A DNA stretch of 64,000 bases from an uncultured Flavobacteriaceae bacterium (GCA_937959395.1 CALGLR010000072.1:1-64000), one strand, 5' to 3'. Shown: positions 35,412 through 45,058, counted from the stretch's first letter. Numbers and translations: made by a program. Notes: generated by a model from the letters alone, not told the origin.

Positions 35412-36407
35412 ATGAAACACATATTAATCATTCTTTTATTGATTTTAACTTTTAACTGTTCAAGTTTAAAACTGGAGCAATCAATACCGGAAAAATACTT
35501 GACTGAAGTTTTAAAAATCGTTGAAGAAAACTCTATTAATAAGGATTCTGTTAACTTTAGAAAAATAAAAAAACGAGCTTTTTCAAAACTATCAGATGCT
35601 AAGACTATTGAAGACTGCTATCCCATAGTGAAATCAATTTTGAGAGAATTAGACGATAATCACAGTTCTTTTAAGTCGAAAGAGCAAATAGGAAAATGGA
35701 GATCAAAAGTTAAACCTAAGGATATTCATAAATTAATAACTTTTTCTGGAGCACTCTTAAATAATAATATAGGCTATATAAATATGAATGGTATTAGTAG
35801 TGGAGATTCTTCATCAATTCAAAAATATGCCGATAGTTTACAGCAGAAAATAAAATCGATTGATAATAAGAGTCTTAAGGGGTGGATTCTCGATTTAAGA
35901 GGAAATAAAGGTGGGAATTGCTGGCCTATGCTTGCAGGAATTGGTCCTTTATTAGGAGATGGAATTTGTGGTTATTTCGTTAAAGCAAATGATAATAAAT
36001 CATCTTGGTTTTATAACGATGGTGAATCTGGAACTAATGATTATACGGTTGTTAAATTGAGCAATAAACCATATAAAGTTTATAATAGTACTAACCCCAT
36101 AGCAATCTTAACAGGTTCTAAAACGGCAAGTTCTGGAGAAGTCGTAGTGGCTGCTTTTCATAATAAAGATAATGCCAAAAGTTTTGGTGCAAATACAGCT
36201 GGACTCTCCACTGGAAATGGAAGTTTTCGTTTAAGTGATGGTTCTATGATTTTTCTAACGGTTTCAGTTTATGCAGATAGAAAAGGTGTTAAATTTGGAA
36301 AAGAAATAGAACCAGATGTACTCGTAGAGTACGACCACAATACGATTGGAAAATCGAGTGATAAGGTTATAGAAAAAGCAATGATTTGGATAAACGGAAG
36401 AGATTAA
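35412..36407 (+). CDS. S41-family (tail-specific protease-like) lipoprotein
   Basis: Lipoprotein of 331 residues (signal MKHILIILLLILTFNC) with the S41/ClpP-like core. The family features GWILDLRGNKGGNCWPML and ILTGSKTASSGEVVVAAF, with a serine at the nucleophile position, are evident, as is a late GVKFGKEIEPDVLV. The N-terminal helical region (YLTEVLKIVEENSINKDSVNFRKIKKRAF) matches the interphotoreceptor-retinoid-binding-like domain seen in many Bacteroidota S41 lipoproteins. No PDZ domain is seen. Substrate is unknown. Confidence 0.8.
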   Translation: MKHILIILLLILTFNCSSLKLEQSIPEKYLTEVLKIVEENSINKDSVNFRKIKKRAFSKLSDAKTIEDCYPIVKSILRELDDNHSSFKSKEQIGKWRSKVKPKDIHKLITFSGALLNNNIGYINMNGISSGDSSSIQKYADSLQQKIKSIDNKSLKGWILDLRGNKGGNCWPMLAGIGPLLGDGICGYFVKANDNKSSWFYNDGESGTNDYTVVKLSNKPYKVYNSTNPIAILTGSKTASSGEVVVAAFHNKDNAKSFGANTAGLSTGNGSFRLSDGSMIFLTVSVYADRKGVKFGKEIEPDVLVEYDHNTIGKSSDKVIEKAMIWINGRD

Positions 36408-36484
36408 TAGAGATTAGTAGTTAAATGTTATCAATGTATATTTGTAACTATTTGATTTTATGAATATTTAAATTAAATTCTATT

Positions 36485-36600
36485 GTCTGTTCGAGCGCAG
36501 TCGAGAACTATTTGTTTGTTAAAAGTAGGTTTCGACTTTGGCTTGTCCTGTACACTTCGACTACGCTCAGTACAGGTTCCATCGAAGTGCTTAACCAGAC
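36485..36600. repeat. Family A repeat unit
   Basis: GTTCGAGCGCAGTCGAGAAC, then CACTTCGACTACGCTCAGTA in the opposite sense, ending AACCAGACATT. It occupies most of the 288-nt gap between convergent genes. Confidence 0.65.
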
Positions 36601-36695
36601 ATTTTCAAGATATTTAAATTAAAATATAAGTAATTATCTGCTAACCTTTAGAGATTAAAAACATGAAAATCATAATCGATAGGTTTGATCCACAC

Positions 36696-37892
36696 CTAAT
36701 TCCCTGCAACTTTAAAAGCTATAGCAAAAGCTAAAACACTAACAACAATCCCTACTATAAAAACGGTATAAGTAACTCGTAATATTTTGTATTTACGATC
36801 TAAAACTTTACCTAAAAAGTAAAGATCTTTTTTCATTGAAGAATATAAATAATCGCGGTCTTGCATCATTTCTCCCATGGCCCATTCAAAATCTTCTAAA
36901 CTCATTTTATGAAAATTTCCGAAGAACAATAAATTTACTTTCTTATTCTTTACGTCTTCTTTTGTAAATTTTCCGCTAGTCACATTTGGGCGCGTTGCTA
37001 ATACAGAAAGCACCATAGATATTACAGTAAATAAAACAAAAATAACAGTAGGCCAGATTAAATACATATTAGATTCATTATCTAATTTAGAGACTAAATT
37101 AGAGAGTACAAGCGAAACAATAATAGCATTTACCGAAAGTAAAATATTTGCTTTCGTATCTGCAATATCACTTAAGGTAATATGATTTCGAAGTGTAACG
37201 CGAAACATGGTTTCTACACCTCTTTCTGGCAACGTGGCTTTGTTTTTTTTAAGTGTAAATTCTTCAGCTTTATTTTTCTCTTTCTTTTCTTCTAATTTTT
37301 GCTTTTTAATTTTTTTTAGTAGCGCACTTATGTTTTTGTCTTTTCTTTTTTGCCAGTTTTCTATGGCATAATCTGTGTAAAATTGATGGTGTTTAGTAAA
37401 AAAGGTAAGGTTCTCTTGTGTCCATTCGCTATCTGTGTAATTTTTATTCATTACAGACTCCCATTCGGCTCTAAGTAATTCACTTATTTCTGTATAATTT
37501 TTATTTCCAAAATGAGCAGAATCAGCATCACGAATAATTTTTTCAATGTCGTTTTGTGGTTCATAACCCATTCGAGTGGCACGAATTAATTGAGATATTA
37601 CTTCAATACTTTTACTACTTACATTTTGTTGCATTAAGTAGGTAGATGCCATTTCAACACTAGAATCTTCATGACCTTCACAGCCATTAATATGCCCAAT
37701 ATCGTGAAGCCAAGCTGCTAAAATAATATGGTTAGCGTCTATTTTAGATACAGATTGACCTTCAATAATTTCTTTAGCGTTTTTAACAACACGTTGCGTG
37801 TGGTTTAAATTGTGATAAAGAAACGTATGGGGAAGTTTACTTCTAAGTAATTGTGAAACGTATTTTTCAGTTTCAATTATTAAGTCTTTCAT
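36696..37892 (-). CDS. HD phosphohydrolase fused to PycTM-type membrane domain
   Basis: A 398-residue protein with an N-terminal HD domain (H31, then H63-D64 in WLHDIGH, with GHE at 73-75 and a late RDADSAHFG) followed by a lysine-rich linker (about 190-225). The C-terminal region carries two helices at about 245-270 and 280-305 and a last helix near 370-395. It resembles the Pycsar effector transmembrane domain (DUF5706, PycTM). In Pycsar phage defence, such effectors bind cyclic pyrimidine nucleotides and damage the membrane. No nucleotide cyclase gene is visible within this window. Many flavobacteria carry this fusion as an orphan gene, so a role in nucleotide signalling rather than defence is equally possible. 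Confidence 0.8.
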   Translation of the reverse strand: MKDLIIETEKYVSQLLRSKLPHTFLYHNLNHTQRVVKNAKEIIEGQSVSKIDANHIILAAWLHDIGHINGCEGHEDSSVEMASTYLMQQNVSSKSIEVISQLIRATRMGYEPQNDIEKIIRDADSAHFGNKNYTEISELLRAEWESVMNKNYTDSEWTQENLTFFTKHHQFYTDYAIENWQKRKDKNISALLKKIKKQKLEEKKEKNKAEEFTLKKNKATLPERGVETMFRVTLRNHITLSDIADTKANILLSVNAIIVSLVLSNLVSKLDNESNMYLIWPTVIFVLFTVISMVLSVLATRPNVTSGKFTKEDVKNKKVNLLFFGNFHKMSLEDFEWAMGEMMQDRDYLYSSMKKDLYFLGKVLDRKYKILRVTYTVFIVGIVVSVLAFAIAFKVAGN

Positions 37893-37908
37893 CTAAAACT
37901 ATAGTTTT

Positions 37909-38727
37909 TTAAAATGGTATAAGGCTAAATTCATAGATGTTTCCACCTGTTAAATGATTATATTCATCAGTGATTATTACTGTCGTATTATTTTTAAAAC
38001 AAATGCCTTCTTTTTGCGAATCATGATCAAAATTTAGATAATTAATAGTGCCTTCAAAAAAATTATCCGATTTAAAGTTATCTAATACAATTGCTTTATC
38101 ACTATTTAATAATATTATTTTTTCACCTTTTTCGCTAATGTCCGCAGCCGTTATTCGAGAGTGTTTTCCTTTTAGATTATAAGTGCTAATTAGTTCTGCC
38201 GTGTGTTTTCCAACTTGATTTGGCACTTTAATTAATGTTACTTTTTTTTCCTCTTTGCTAAATAAATAAAAATTTTGTTCCCAAAGAAAGAAGGCTTCAA
38301 AGTTTTTTAATTTCATACCATCTGGTAATTTAAAAGCGATGGTCTCTGCAGTGGTTTCATTATCTACTGTATTTAAATTTGAAACTTTATAAATGAAATA
38401 TTTTTTATATTTTTTACTATTATTTCCAAAATCTCCAATGTACAAATTGCCTTGATTATCGCTGGTTAAATCTTCCCAATCTCTATTTTTTATGTTAGTA
38501 ATACTAATGTTCTTTACAATATCTCCTTCGGTATTTAATCCATAAATTTTATTTGCATTTCCAGAGTCTTCGATACTCCATAATAAGTTTGAGTTTGGAA
38601 TTGTTTCTACCGCTGATAATTCTTTTAAACTACTGTCTACGTTAGCTATAACGTCTAATTTTCCAGTGCCGCATGATGAAAAAAGAAACGGTATAATAAT
38701 TAGTGTTATGTTTAATTTATGAATCAT
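37909..38727 (-). CDS. Propeller-like lipoprotein (SdiA-regulated/phytase-like type)
   Basis: Lipoprotein of 272 residues (lipobox FSSC, lipid on Cys 19) predicted to form a beta-propeller. Repeated blade patterns are NLLWSIEDSGNANKIYGLNTEG, RDWEDLTSDNQGNLYIGDFGNN and ITAADISEKGEKIILLNSDKAIVLD, ending KEGICFKNNTTVIITDEYN. This is the outline of the SdiA-regulated and esterase-like-phytase propeller families. Ligand or catalytic role is unknown. It is 16 nt upstream of the HD-PycTM gene on the same strand, so both are probably cotranscribed. Confidence 0.7.
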   Translation of the reverse strand: MIHKLNITLIIIPFLFSSCGTGKLDVIANVDSSLKELSAVETIPNSNLLWSIEDSGNANKIYGLNTEGDIVKNISITNIKNRDWEDLTSDNQGNLYIGDFGNNSKKYKKYFIYKVSNLNTVDNETTAETIAFKLPDGMKLKNFEAFFLWEQNFYLFSKEEKKVTLIKVPNQVGKHTAELISTYNLKGKHSRITAADISEKGEKIILLNSDKAIVLDNFKSDNFFEGTINYLNFDHDSQKEGICFKNNTTVIITDEYNHLTGGNIYEFSLIPF

Positions 38728-38771
38728 TTTTAGTATTAAAATAAATTTGAAACTAAGGTAATTATAACATT

Positions 38772-38848
38772 TAGACGTAGTTTGAAGGTTAGAATAACAA
38801 ATTACGTCTAGTTTCTTAATTAGTAAACGAGTTAATGAGTTATTTTTG
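38772..38848. promoter_or_regulatory. Inverted operator and -7 box in divergent region
   Basis: TAGACGTA (38772-38779) and TACGTCTA (38803-38810) are perfect complements with centres 31 bp apart. TATTTTTG (38841-38848) fits the -7 box for the plus-strand gene at 38875. The region separates divergent genes. Confidence 0.45.
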
Positions 38849-38874
38849 CATAATAATTAATCTATTCTATTAAT

Positions 38875-41800
38875 ATGCGATTTAAAAAATCCCTCATTTT
38901 AAGTCTTTTAATAATTATCTTAAATGCTTGTGCAACATATAAGCTACAGTATAAAGATAAATATAAAGTAGCATCTTTTCCGCAGGAAAAAATAATAAGA
39001 CATTCTTTTTATTTAATTGGTGATGCAGGAAATTCTCCAATAGGTTCTCAATCAGAAGTATTAAAAGCATTGAAAGCCGAATTAAAAAAAGAAGGTGAAG
39101 AAAGCACAACACTCTTTTTGGGAGATAATGTATATCCTGCTGGGGTTCCTAAAAAAACTGATAAAGAGCGCGCATTTGCAATGCATCAATTAAAAGTACA
39201 AACAGATGCTGTAAAAGAATTTAAAGGAAAAGCTGTTTTTATACCAGGTAACCATGATTGGTATTCTGGACTTAAAGGTTTAAAACGTCAAGAAGAATTC
39301 GTAGAAAAAGCGTTAGGTAAAAACACGTTTTTACCAGAAAATGGTTGCCCTATTAAAAAAGTAGATATAAATGATGATATCGTAATGATTGTTATCGATT
39401 CTCATTGGTATATTACGAATTGGGATAAGCACCCAACTATAAATGACGATTGCGATATAAAAACAAGAGCTCAGTTTTTTGAGGAATTCGAGAGCCTTAT
39501 TAAAAAATCAAGAGGAAAAACTACTGTTATTGCATTGCATCATCCCTTGTTTACAAATGGTCCTCATGGCGGACAGTTTTCTGTAAAGCAGCATCTAAAA
39601 CCAATACCAATTTTAGGGACATTTAAAAATGTGTTAAGAGAAACTAGTGGTGGTGCTAATGTTGATGTTACTGGCAAACGATATAGTACATTAAGAAAGC
39701 GAATTGTTGCATTATCTCAAGAAAATGATAAAGTAATTTTTGTTTCAGGGCATGAGCATAGTTTACAATATTTGGTTCAAGATAATTTGCCGCAAATAGT
39801 TAGCGGTTCAGGATCTAAAACGTCTGCAACTAGAAATAGCGGAGCAGGCCAGTTTTCTTATGGCGCTTTGGGTTATGCTAGATTGGATGTTTTTGAAGAT
39901 GGCTCATCGTATGTAAGATTCTATGCGATTAAAGAAAATAGAATTGTTTTTGAAACTGAAGTACTACCTGCTAATAAAAAAGAAACAATTCCATCTTATA
40001 GTGAGAATTATCCAGAACGTGTAGCCGCTTCAATCTATAAAAAAAGAGAAACCCAAAAAGGATTAACTCATCGTATTTTATGGGGAAATAGATATAGAGA
40101 AGATTATGGTGTAAAAGTTAATGTTCCTACAGTAAACTTAGATACGCTTTTTGGTGGTTTAAAACCCGTTAGAAAAGGAGGAGGGCATCAATCAAACTCC
40201 TTACGATTAGAAAATGAAAAGGGACAAGAATATGTAATGAGAGCGTTAAAGAAAAATGCTATAAAATACATACAATCTACAGCGTTTAAAGATCAATATA
40301 TAGAAGGACAATTTAATGATACGTATACCGAAAGTGTTTTAAACGATATTTTTACAGGTTCACATCCTTATGCTCCCTTTGTTATTGGTTCCTTATCTGA
40401 CGCATTAGGAATTTTTCACACCAATCCAGTATTGTATTATGTGCCAAAGCAAAAGGCATTAGAAACTTATAATAACGATTTTGGTGATGAATTATACATG
40501 ATTGAAGAACGGGCAGCATCTGGTCATGGAGATAATCCTAGTTTTGGGTTTTCTAATAAAGTAATAAGTACAAGAGATTTATTAAAGAAGCTACGAGAAA
40601 GCCCAAAACATAAAGTAGATGAAAAGGCATACATAAGAGCGCGTTTATTTGACATGCTTATTGGTGATTGGGATCGCCATGAAGACCAATGGAGATGGGC
40701 TGTGTTTAAGGAAGATGATAAAACAATTTACAGACCAATACCAAGAGACCGAGATCAAGCATTTTCTATTATGGGAGATGGGACTTTATTAAATACTGCA
40801 ACAAACTTAGTACCAACATTACGCTTGCTTAAAAGTTATGAGGGTGATTTAAAAAGCCCTAAATGGTTTAATTTCGAGCCTTATCCTTTAGATATGGCTT
40901 TAATAAATGAAGCAGATAAGTTGGTTTGGGATAATGAAGTCAATCACATCACTACAAATTTAACGGATGAAGCTATTGTTCAGGCATTTTCTTCTTTCCC
41001 TCCAGAAGTAGATCAATATACTTTAAAAGTAATAAAAGAGAAGCTAATTAATAGGCGAGAAAACTTACAGGAAATATCAAATAAGTACTATAAGGATATT
41101 AATAAGTTTGCAGTTGTTAGAGGAACAGATAAAACGGATTCTTTTTTAATTGAAAGACTGCCCAATGGAGAAACTAAAATAACGGGATATAATTCTAAAA
41201 AAGAAAAAGAGGAGGATCAGTTTTTTCAGAGAACCTATAGTAAAAGAACAAGTAAAGAAATATGGATTTATGGTTTAGATGGAGAAGATTCATTTAAAGT
41301 CTCTGGAAGAGGAACTAATTTAATACCAGTACGTATAATAGGCGGGCAAAATAATGATCGCTATAAAATAAATAATGGTAGAAAAATAACGGTGTATGAT
41401 TATAAGACCAAGAAGAACGAATTTAAAACAAGTAAAGGGAAAAGAAGACTTTCTAACGATTATGAAGCCAACGTTTATAATTATAAAAAACTAAAAAACA
41501 GTTCTAATCAATTAATACCTACTATTGGCTTAAATCCAGATGACGGTTTAAAATTAGGAGCGACAAATACCTATACGCTGTATGGATTTGAGAGAAATCC
41601 ATACACCCAACAACATAAAATTGAAACGGCTTATTATTTAGGCACAAAAGGATTTAATTTTAATTATAACGGGGAAGTAGCAAACGTACTTGGAGATTGG
41701 AATTTGGGTCTTGAAATAGGGTTTACCAGTCCTAATTATAGCATAAACTTTTTCGGTTTTGGAAATAACTCTCAAAACTTAAATTTTGAAAACAAAGATG

Positions 41801-42549
41801 ATTTTGGCTTGTCATACAATAGAGTAAGACAAAGTAAGGTGATTATAGCGCCTTCATTAAAAAGATATGGAGATTTAGGTTCTCAACTTTCAGGAAAGGT
41901 TAGCTTTGAATCTGTTAAAATTCAAAACACAGAAAACCGTTTTATTGATTCTTTTTACAATGCTAATCCGGCTAATTTAAAAAACAACTTTGCTGGAGTA
42001 GAAGGAGCGTATTCTTATAAAAATAAAGATAATAAAGTGTTTCCCACATTAGGAATGGAAACAAGTTTAGTGGGAGGTCTTAAAACTAACGTTTCTTATT
42101 TCGATATTTTCGCTTACCTCAAACCATCTATAGAATTTGATTATAAATTAATTCCTAGTGGGGAGCTTGTTTTAGCAACAAAATCGAGTGCGCATATAAA
42201 TTTTGGTAATGGTTTTGAGTTTTATCAAGCTGCAAACTTAGGAGCCAGTGATGGATTAAGAGGTTATAGAAATCAACGGTTTACAGGAAAAAATGCATTT
42301 GTTCAAACCACAGATTTGCGGCTAAATTTACGACGAATTAAAACCCGATTATTGCCATTAAACATTGGTGTTTATGCTGGGGCAGATTATGGTCGTGTTT
42401 GGATTAAAAGTAAAGATTCCGAAAAATGGAAGAATAATTATGGAGGCGGCTTATTTTTTAATGCAGCAAATATTATTGTTGGTAATGTGTCTGTTTTTAA
42501 AGGAGACGAACGTTTACGAGTTGCATTTAAATTGGGATTTGGGTTTTAA
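38875..42549 (+). CDS. Metallophosphatase / kinase-like / outer membrane barrel fusion
   Basis: A 1224-residue outer membrane protein with a lipoprotein-type start (LNACATYK). Residues about 45-330 form a calcineurin-like phosphoesterase: GDAGN (49-53), GDN (83-85), GNHDW (125-129), HH (222-223) and GHEH (292-295), all metal ligands. Residues about 420-720 hold a second domain with a glycine-rich stretch (GGGHQSN, about 434-440), conserved lysines near 459, IGDWDRH (596-602) and PRDRDQAF (623-630). This order recalls Fam20C/HipA-like kinases. The last 400 residues are a surface-antigen (BamA/TamA-like) barrel ending FKLGFGF. All phosphoesterase ligands seem intact. The kinase assignment is inferred from motif order only. 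Confidence 0.82.
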   Translation: MRFKKSLILSLLIIILNACATYKLQYKDKYKVASFPQEKIIRHSFYLIGDAGNSPIGSQSEVLKALKAELKKEGEESTTLFLGDNVYPAGVPKKTDKERAFAMHQLKVQTDAVKEFKGKAVFIPGNHDWYSGLKGLKRQEEFVEKALGKNTFLPENGCPIKKVDINDDIVMIVIDSHWYITNWDKHPTINDDCDIKTRAQFFEEFESLIKKSRGKTTVIALHHPLFTNGPHGGQFSVKQHLKPIPILGTFKNVLRETSGGANVDVTGKRYSTLRKRIVALSQENDKVIFVSGHEHSLQYLVQDNLPQIVSGSGSKTSATRNSGAGQFSYGALGYARLDVFEDGSSYVRFYAIKENRIVFETEVLPANKKETIPSYSENYPERVAASIYKKRETQKGLTHRILWGNRYREDYGVKVNVPTVNLDTLFGGLKPVRKGGGHQSNSLRLENEKGQEYVMRALKKNAIKYIQSTAFKDQYIEGQFNDTYTESVLNDIFTGSHPYAPFVIGSLSDALGIFHTNPVLYYVPKQKALETYNNDFGDELYMIEERAASGHGDNPSFGFSNKVISTRDLLKKLRESPKHKVDEKAYIRARLFDMLIGDWDRHEDQWRWAVFKEDDKTIYRPIPRDRDQAFSIMGDGTLLNTATNLVPTLRLLKSYEGDLKSPKWFNFEPYPLDMALINEADKLVWDNEVNHITTNLTDEAIVQAFSSFPPEVDQYTLKVIKEKLINRRENLQEISNKYYKDINKFAVVRGTDKTDSFLIERLPNGETKITGYNSKKEKEEDQFFQRTYSKRTSKEIWIYGLDGEDSFKVSGRGTNLIPVRIIGGQNNDRYKINNGRKITVYDYKTKKNEFKTSKGKRRLSNDYEANVYNYKKLKNSSNQLIPTIGLNPDDGLKLGATNTYTLYGFERNPYTQQHKIETAYYLGTKGFNFNYNGEVANVLGDWNLGLEIGFTSPNYSINFFGFGNNSQNLNFENKDDFGLSYNRVRQSKVIIAPSLKRYGDLGSQLSGKVSFESVKIQNTENRFIDSFYNANPANLKNNFAGVEGAYSYKNKDNKVFPTLGMETSLVGGLKTNVSYFDIFAYLKPSIEFDYKLIPSGELVLATKSSAHINFGNGFEFYQAANLGASDGLRGYRNQRFTGKNAFVQTTDLRLNLRRIKTRLLPLNIGVYAGADYGRVWIKSKDSEKWKNNYGGGLFFNAANIIVGNVSVFKGDERLRVAFKLGFGF

Positions 42550-42592
42550 TAAATGGAGTAAGTAATTTGTTTTTCAAGACAATAGATAAAAA

Positions 42593-43282
42593 ATGACAAA
42601 AAGAATTTTAAATATAGGGCACCGGGGAGCAAAAGGACATATTACAGAAAATACTATAGAGTCGATCCAGGAGGCATTAGTTTTGGGAGTGGATGGTATT
42701 GAATTAGATGTGCACGTATGCGCTTCAGGGGAGTTGGTTGTTTTTCATGATTTCACTATTGATCGATTAACCAATGGAAGTGGGGAAATTTCAAAATTAT
42801 CGCTTTCAGAATTAAAGAAATTGAAGGTGAATGGTAAATATCAAATTCCAACATTAGTTGAGGTTCTGGAGATCATAAATAAAAAGTGTTTATTAAATAT
42901 CGAATTAAAAGGATTAGATACTGCAATTAAAACAAGCAAAATAGTAGCGTATTATGTAGATGAAAAAGGCTGGGAGTACAGCGATTTTATAGTGTCTAGT
43001 TTTCAGCAAGAATTAATAAAAACAGTCTTTGAAACCAATATTAAAATTCCATTAGGAGTGCTTACAGAAGTTCCAATAGAGGAAGTGCTTCAATTTGCTA
43101 AAACAATAAAAGCAAAAGCCATTCATCCAGATTATACATTATTAACGAGTAATAATGTGAAAAAAATGAAAGAAGATGGTTATAAAGTATATACTTGGAC
43201 AGTAAATGAACCTGATGCTATAAAAAGAATACAAGGCTATAAAGTAGATGGTGTAATTACAGATTATCCTGATCGATTATAA
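42593..43282 (+). CDS. Glycerophosphodiester phosphodiesterase (GDPD)
   Basis: Hydrolyses glycerophosphodiesters to glycerol-3-phosphate and an alcohol. This is a compact 229-residue GDPD barrel: GHRGAKGHITENT (catalytic histidine and arginine), GIELDVHVCASGELVVFHDFTIDRLTNGSG (metal ligands and second histidine), and the late VYTWTVNEPDAIKR and DGVITDYPD motifs. There is no signal peptide, so the enzyme is cytosolic. It is followed at 2 nt by the flavoprotein gene, in an apparent three-gene unit. Confidence 0.92.
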   Translation: MTKRILNIGHRGAKGHITENTIESIQEALVLGVDGIELDVHVCASGELVVFHDFTIDRLTNGSGEISKLSLSELKKLKVNGKYQIPTLVEVLEIINKKCLLNIELKGLDTAIKTSKIVAYYVDEKGWEYSDFIVSSFQQELIKTVFETNIKIPLGVLTEVPIEEVLQFAKTIKAKAIHPDYTLLTSNNVKKMKEDGYKVYTWTVNEPDAIKRIQGYKVDGVITDYPDRL

Positions 43283-43284
43283 AT

Positions 43285-44496
43285 ATGACCAAAAAAGATA
43301 TAATAATTGTAGGCGGTGGAGCTGCTGGCTTTTTTGCAGCAATAAATATAGCAGAAAAACATCCCGAATTAAAGGTAGCCATTTTAGAACGTGGTAGTGC
43401 TTTATTAACTAAAGTGAAAGTCTCTGGTGGCGGTCGTTGTAATGTTACTCATGCTGAATTTATTCCTCAAGAATTGGTTTTAAATTATCCTAGAGGTGAA
43501 AAAGAATTGTTAGGACCATTTCATACTTTTATGACAGGAGATACCATGGCTTGGTTTGAAGAACGGGGTGTTGAATTAAAAATTGAAGACGATGGACGAA
43601 TATTTCCAATCTCAAATTCTTCTCAAACCATTATAGATTGCTTTTTGTATGAAGCAGAAAAACATGGAGTTACTATTCTTAAGAACCAATCTGTAGTAAA
43701 AATTAAATCAGAAGGAGATTCTTGGGAGTTAAACACAAAAACTGATGATTTTTCATGTAAAAAATTGATCGTTGCTACCGGAAGTAATCCTAAAATATGG
43801 AAACTTTTAGAAGGTATTGGGCACACCGTTTCGTCTCCAGTTCCTTCTTTATTTACATTTAATATAGATGATGATAGAATAAAGGATATTCCAGGTGTTG
43901 TAGTAGAAGATGTCGATGTAACTATTTCAGATAGTGATTTATCATCTTCAGGGCCTTTATTAATAACCCATTGGGGAATGAGTGCACCCGCTATATTAAA
44001 ATTATCGGCATTTGGAGCTGTAGAACTTGCTAAAAGAGATTATAAGTTTAATATCGTCGTTAATTTTATAAAAGAAAATTTTAAAGATTGTGTAGATGGA
44101 TTAAAAGAATTAAAACAAGACTTATCTAAAAAAACAGTTTTTAAGTTTACGCAATATAATTTGCCAAAACGTTTGTGGCAACAATTAGTATTGGCGTCTC
44201 ATATAAATGCAGATGCTAGATGGGCAGATCTTAATAAGGAACAATTAGAATCTCTAGCAAATCAGCTAACAAATGCTATTTTTAAAGTAAATGGTAAGAG
44301 TACTTTTAAGGAGGAATTTGTAACCGCTGGAGGAGTAAGCCTTAAAGAAGTTAACTTTAAAACCTACGAAAGCCGATTACATAAAAATTTATATTTTGCA
44401 GGAGAAATATTAGACATAGATGCAATTACAGGAGGTTTTAATTTTCAAAATGCTTGGACTGGAGCTTATATTGTTGCAAAAAACATATTGAAATGA
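43285..44496 (+). CDS. FAD-dependent flavoprotein (HI0933/YhiN family)
   Basis: Predicted NAD(P)/FAD-dependent oxidoreductase of 403 residues. The N-terminal Rossmann motif IIVGGGAAGFFAAINIAEK and the family signature VSGGGRCNVTHAE mark the HI0933-like group. The C-terminal FAD contact reads AGEILDIDAITGGFNFQNAWTGAYIVAKNIL. The substrate of the family is not established. The stop codon overlaps the next start (ATGA at 44493-44496), indicating coupled translation with the DUF1697 gene. Confidence 0.9.
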   Translation: MTKKDIIIVGGGAAGFFAAINIAEKHPELKVAILERGSALLTKVKVSGGGRCNVTHAEFIPQELVLNYPRGEKELLGPFHTFMTGDTMAWFEERGVELKIEDDGRIFPISNSSQTIIDCFLYEAEKHGVTILKNQSVVKIKSEGDSWELNTKTDDFSCKKLIVATGSNPKIWKLLEGIGHTVSSPVPSLFTFNIDDDRIKDIPGVVVEDVDVTISDSDLSSSGPLLITHWGMSAPAILKLSAFGAVELAKRDYKFNIVVNFIKENFKDCVDGLKELKQDLSKKTVFKFTQYNLPKRLWQQLVLASHINADARWADLNKEQLESLANQLTNAIFKVNGKSTFKEEFVTAGGVSLKEVNFKTYESRLHKNLYFAGEILDIDAITGGFNFQNAWTGAYIVAKNILK

Positions 44497-45026
44497 AAAC
44501 GTACATCGCATTATTAAGAGGAATAAATGTTAGCGGAAAAAAGAAAGTTCTTATGGCAGAACTTAGAATTCTTTTAGAAGGTGCAAACTTCGAAAACGTA
44601 AAAACATATATTCAAAGTGGTAATGTTGTATTTCAATCTTCTATTAAAGAAAGAGAAACTATAGAGTATTTAATTTTTGAGGCTATAAAAAAACATTTTG
44701 GGTTTGAAGTCCCAATTTTAATTATCGATTCTTTTATTTTACAAGAAATTCTTAAATCTTGTCCTTTTGCTGAAGAAAAAAAAGAGAAAAGTTATTTTAC
44801 TTTATTAAAAACAGTACCAGAAGTACAACTTTCTAAAGCATTATCCTTAATAAATATCGAGAATGAAGAAGTTATAGTAACTAATCAATGCGTTTATTTT
44901 TATTCTTCTAAAGGTTATAGTCATTCTAAATGTAATAATAATTTCATTGAAAAACGCCTAAAGGTAAATGCTACCACTAGAAACTATAAGACAATGATGA
45001 AACTAATTGAAATGGTTAATGCGTAA
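44493..45026 (+). CDS. DUF1697 family protein
   Basis: Cytosolic 177-residue protein of the DUF1697 family, recognised by its start TYIALLRGINVSGKKKV and the stretch VKTYIQSGNVVFQS. I place the start at 44493, where the ATG overlaps the preceding stop codon, rather than an upstream in-frame ATG at 44454 inside the flavoprotein gene. Biochemical function of the family is unknown. Confidence 0.88.
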   Translation: MKTYIALLRGINVSGKKKVLMAELRILLEGANFENVKTYIQSGNVVFQSSIKERETIEYLIFEAIKKHFGFEVPILIIDSFILQEILKSCPFAEEKKEKSYFTLLKTVPEVQLSKALSLINIENEEVIVTNQCVYFYSSKGYSHSKCNNNFIEKRLKVNATTRNYKTMMKLIEMVNA

Positions 45027-45058
45027 TATTATTTCTATTTTTAACTTAAGATAAATAA

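Noticed and set aside
36696-38727. Complete Pycsar defence system
   Set aside because: Only the PycTM-like effector domain is present. The neighbouring genes are a propeller-like lipoprotein and a phosphatase fusion; no cyclase was found on either strand in the window.
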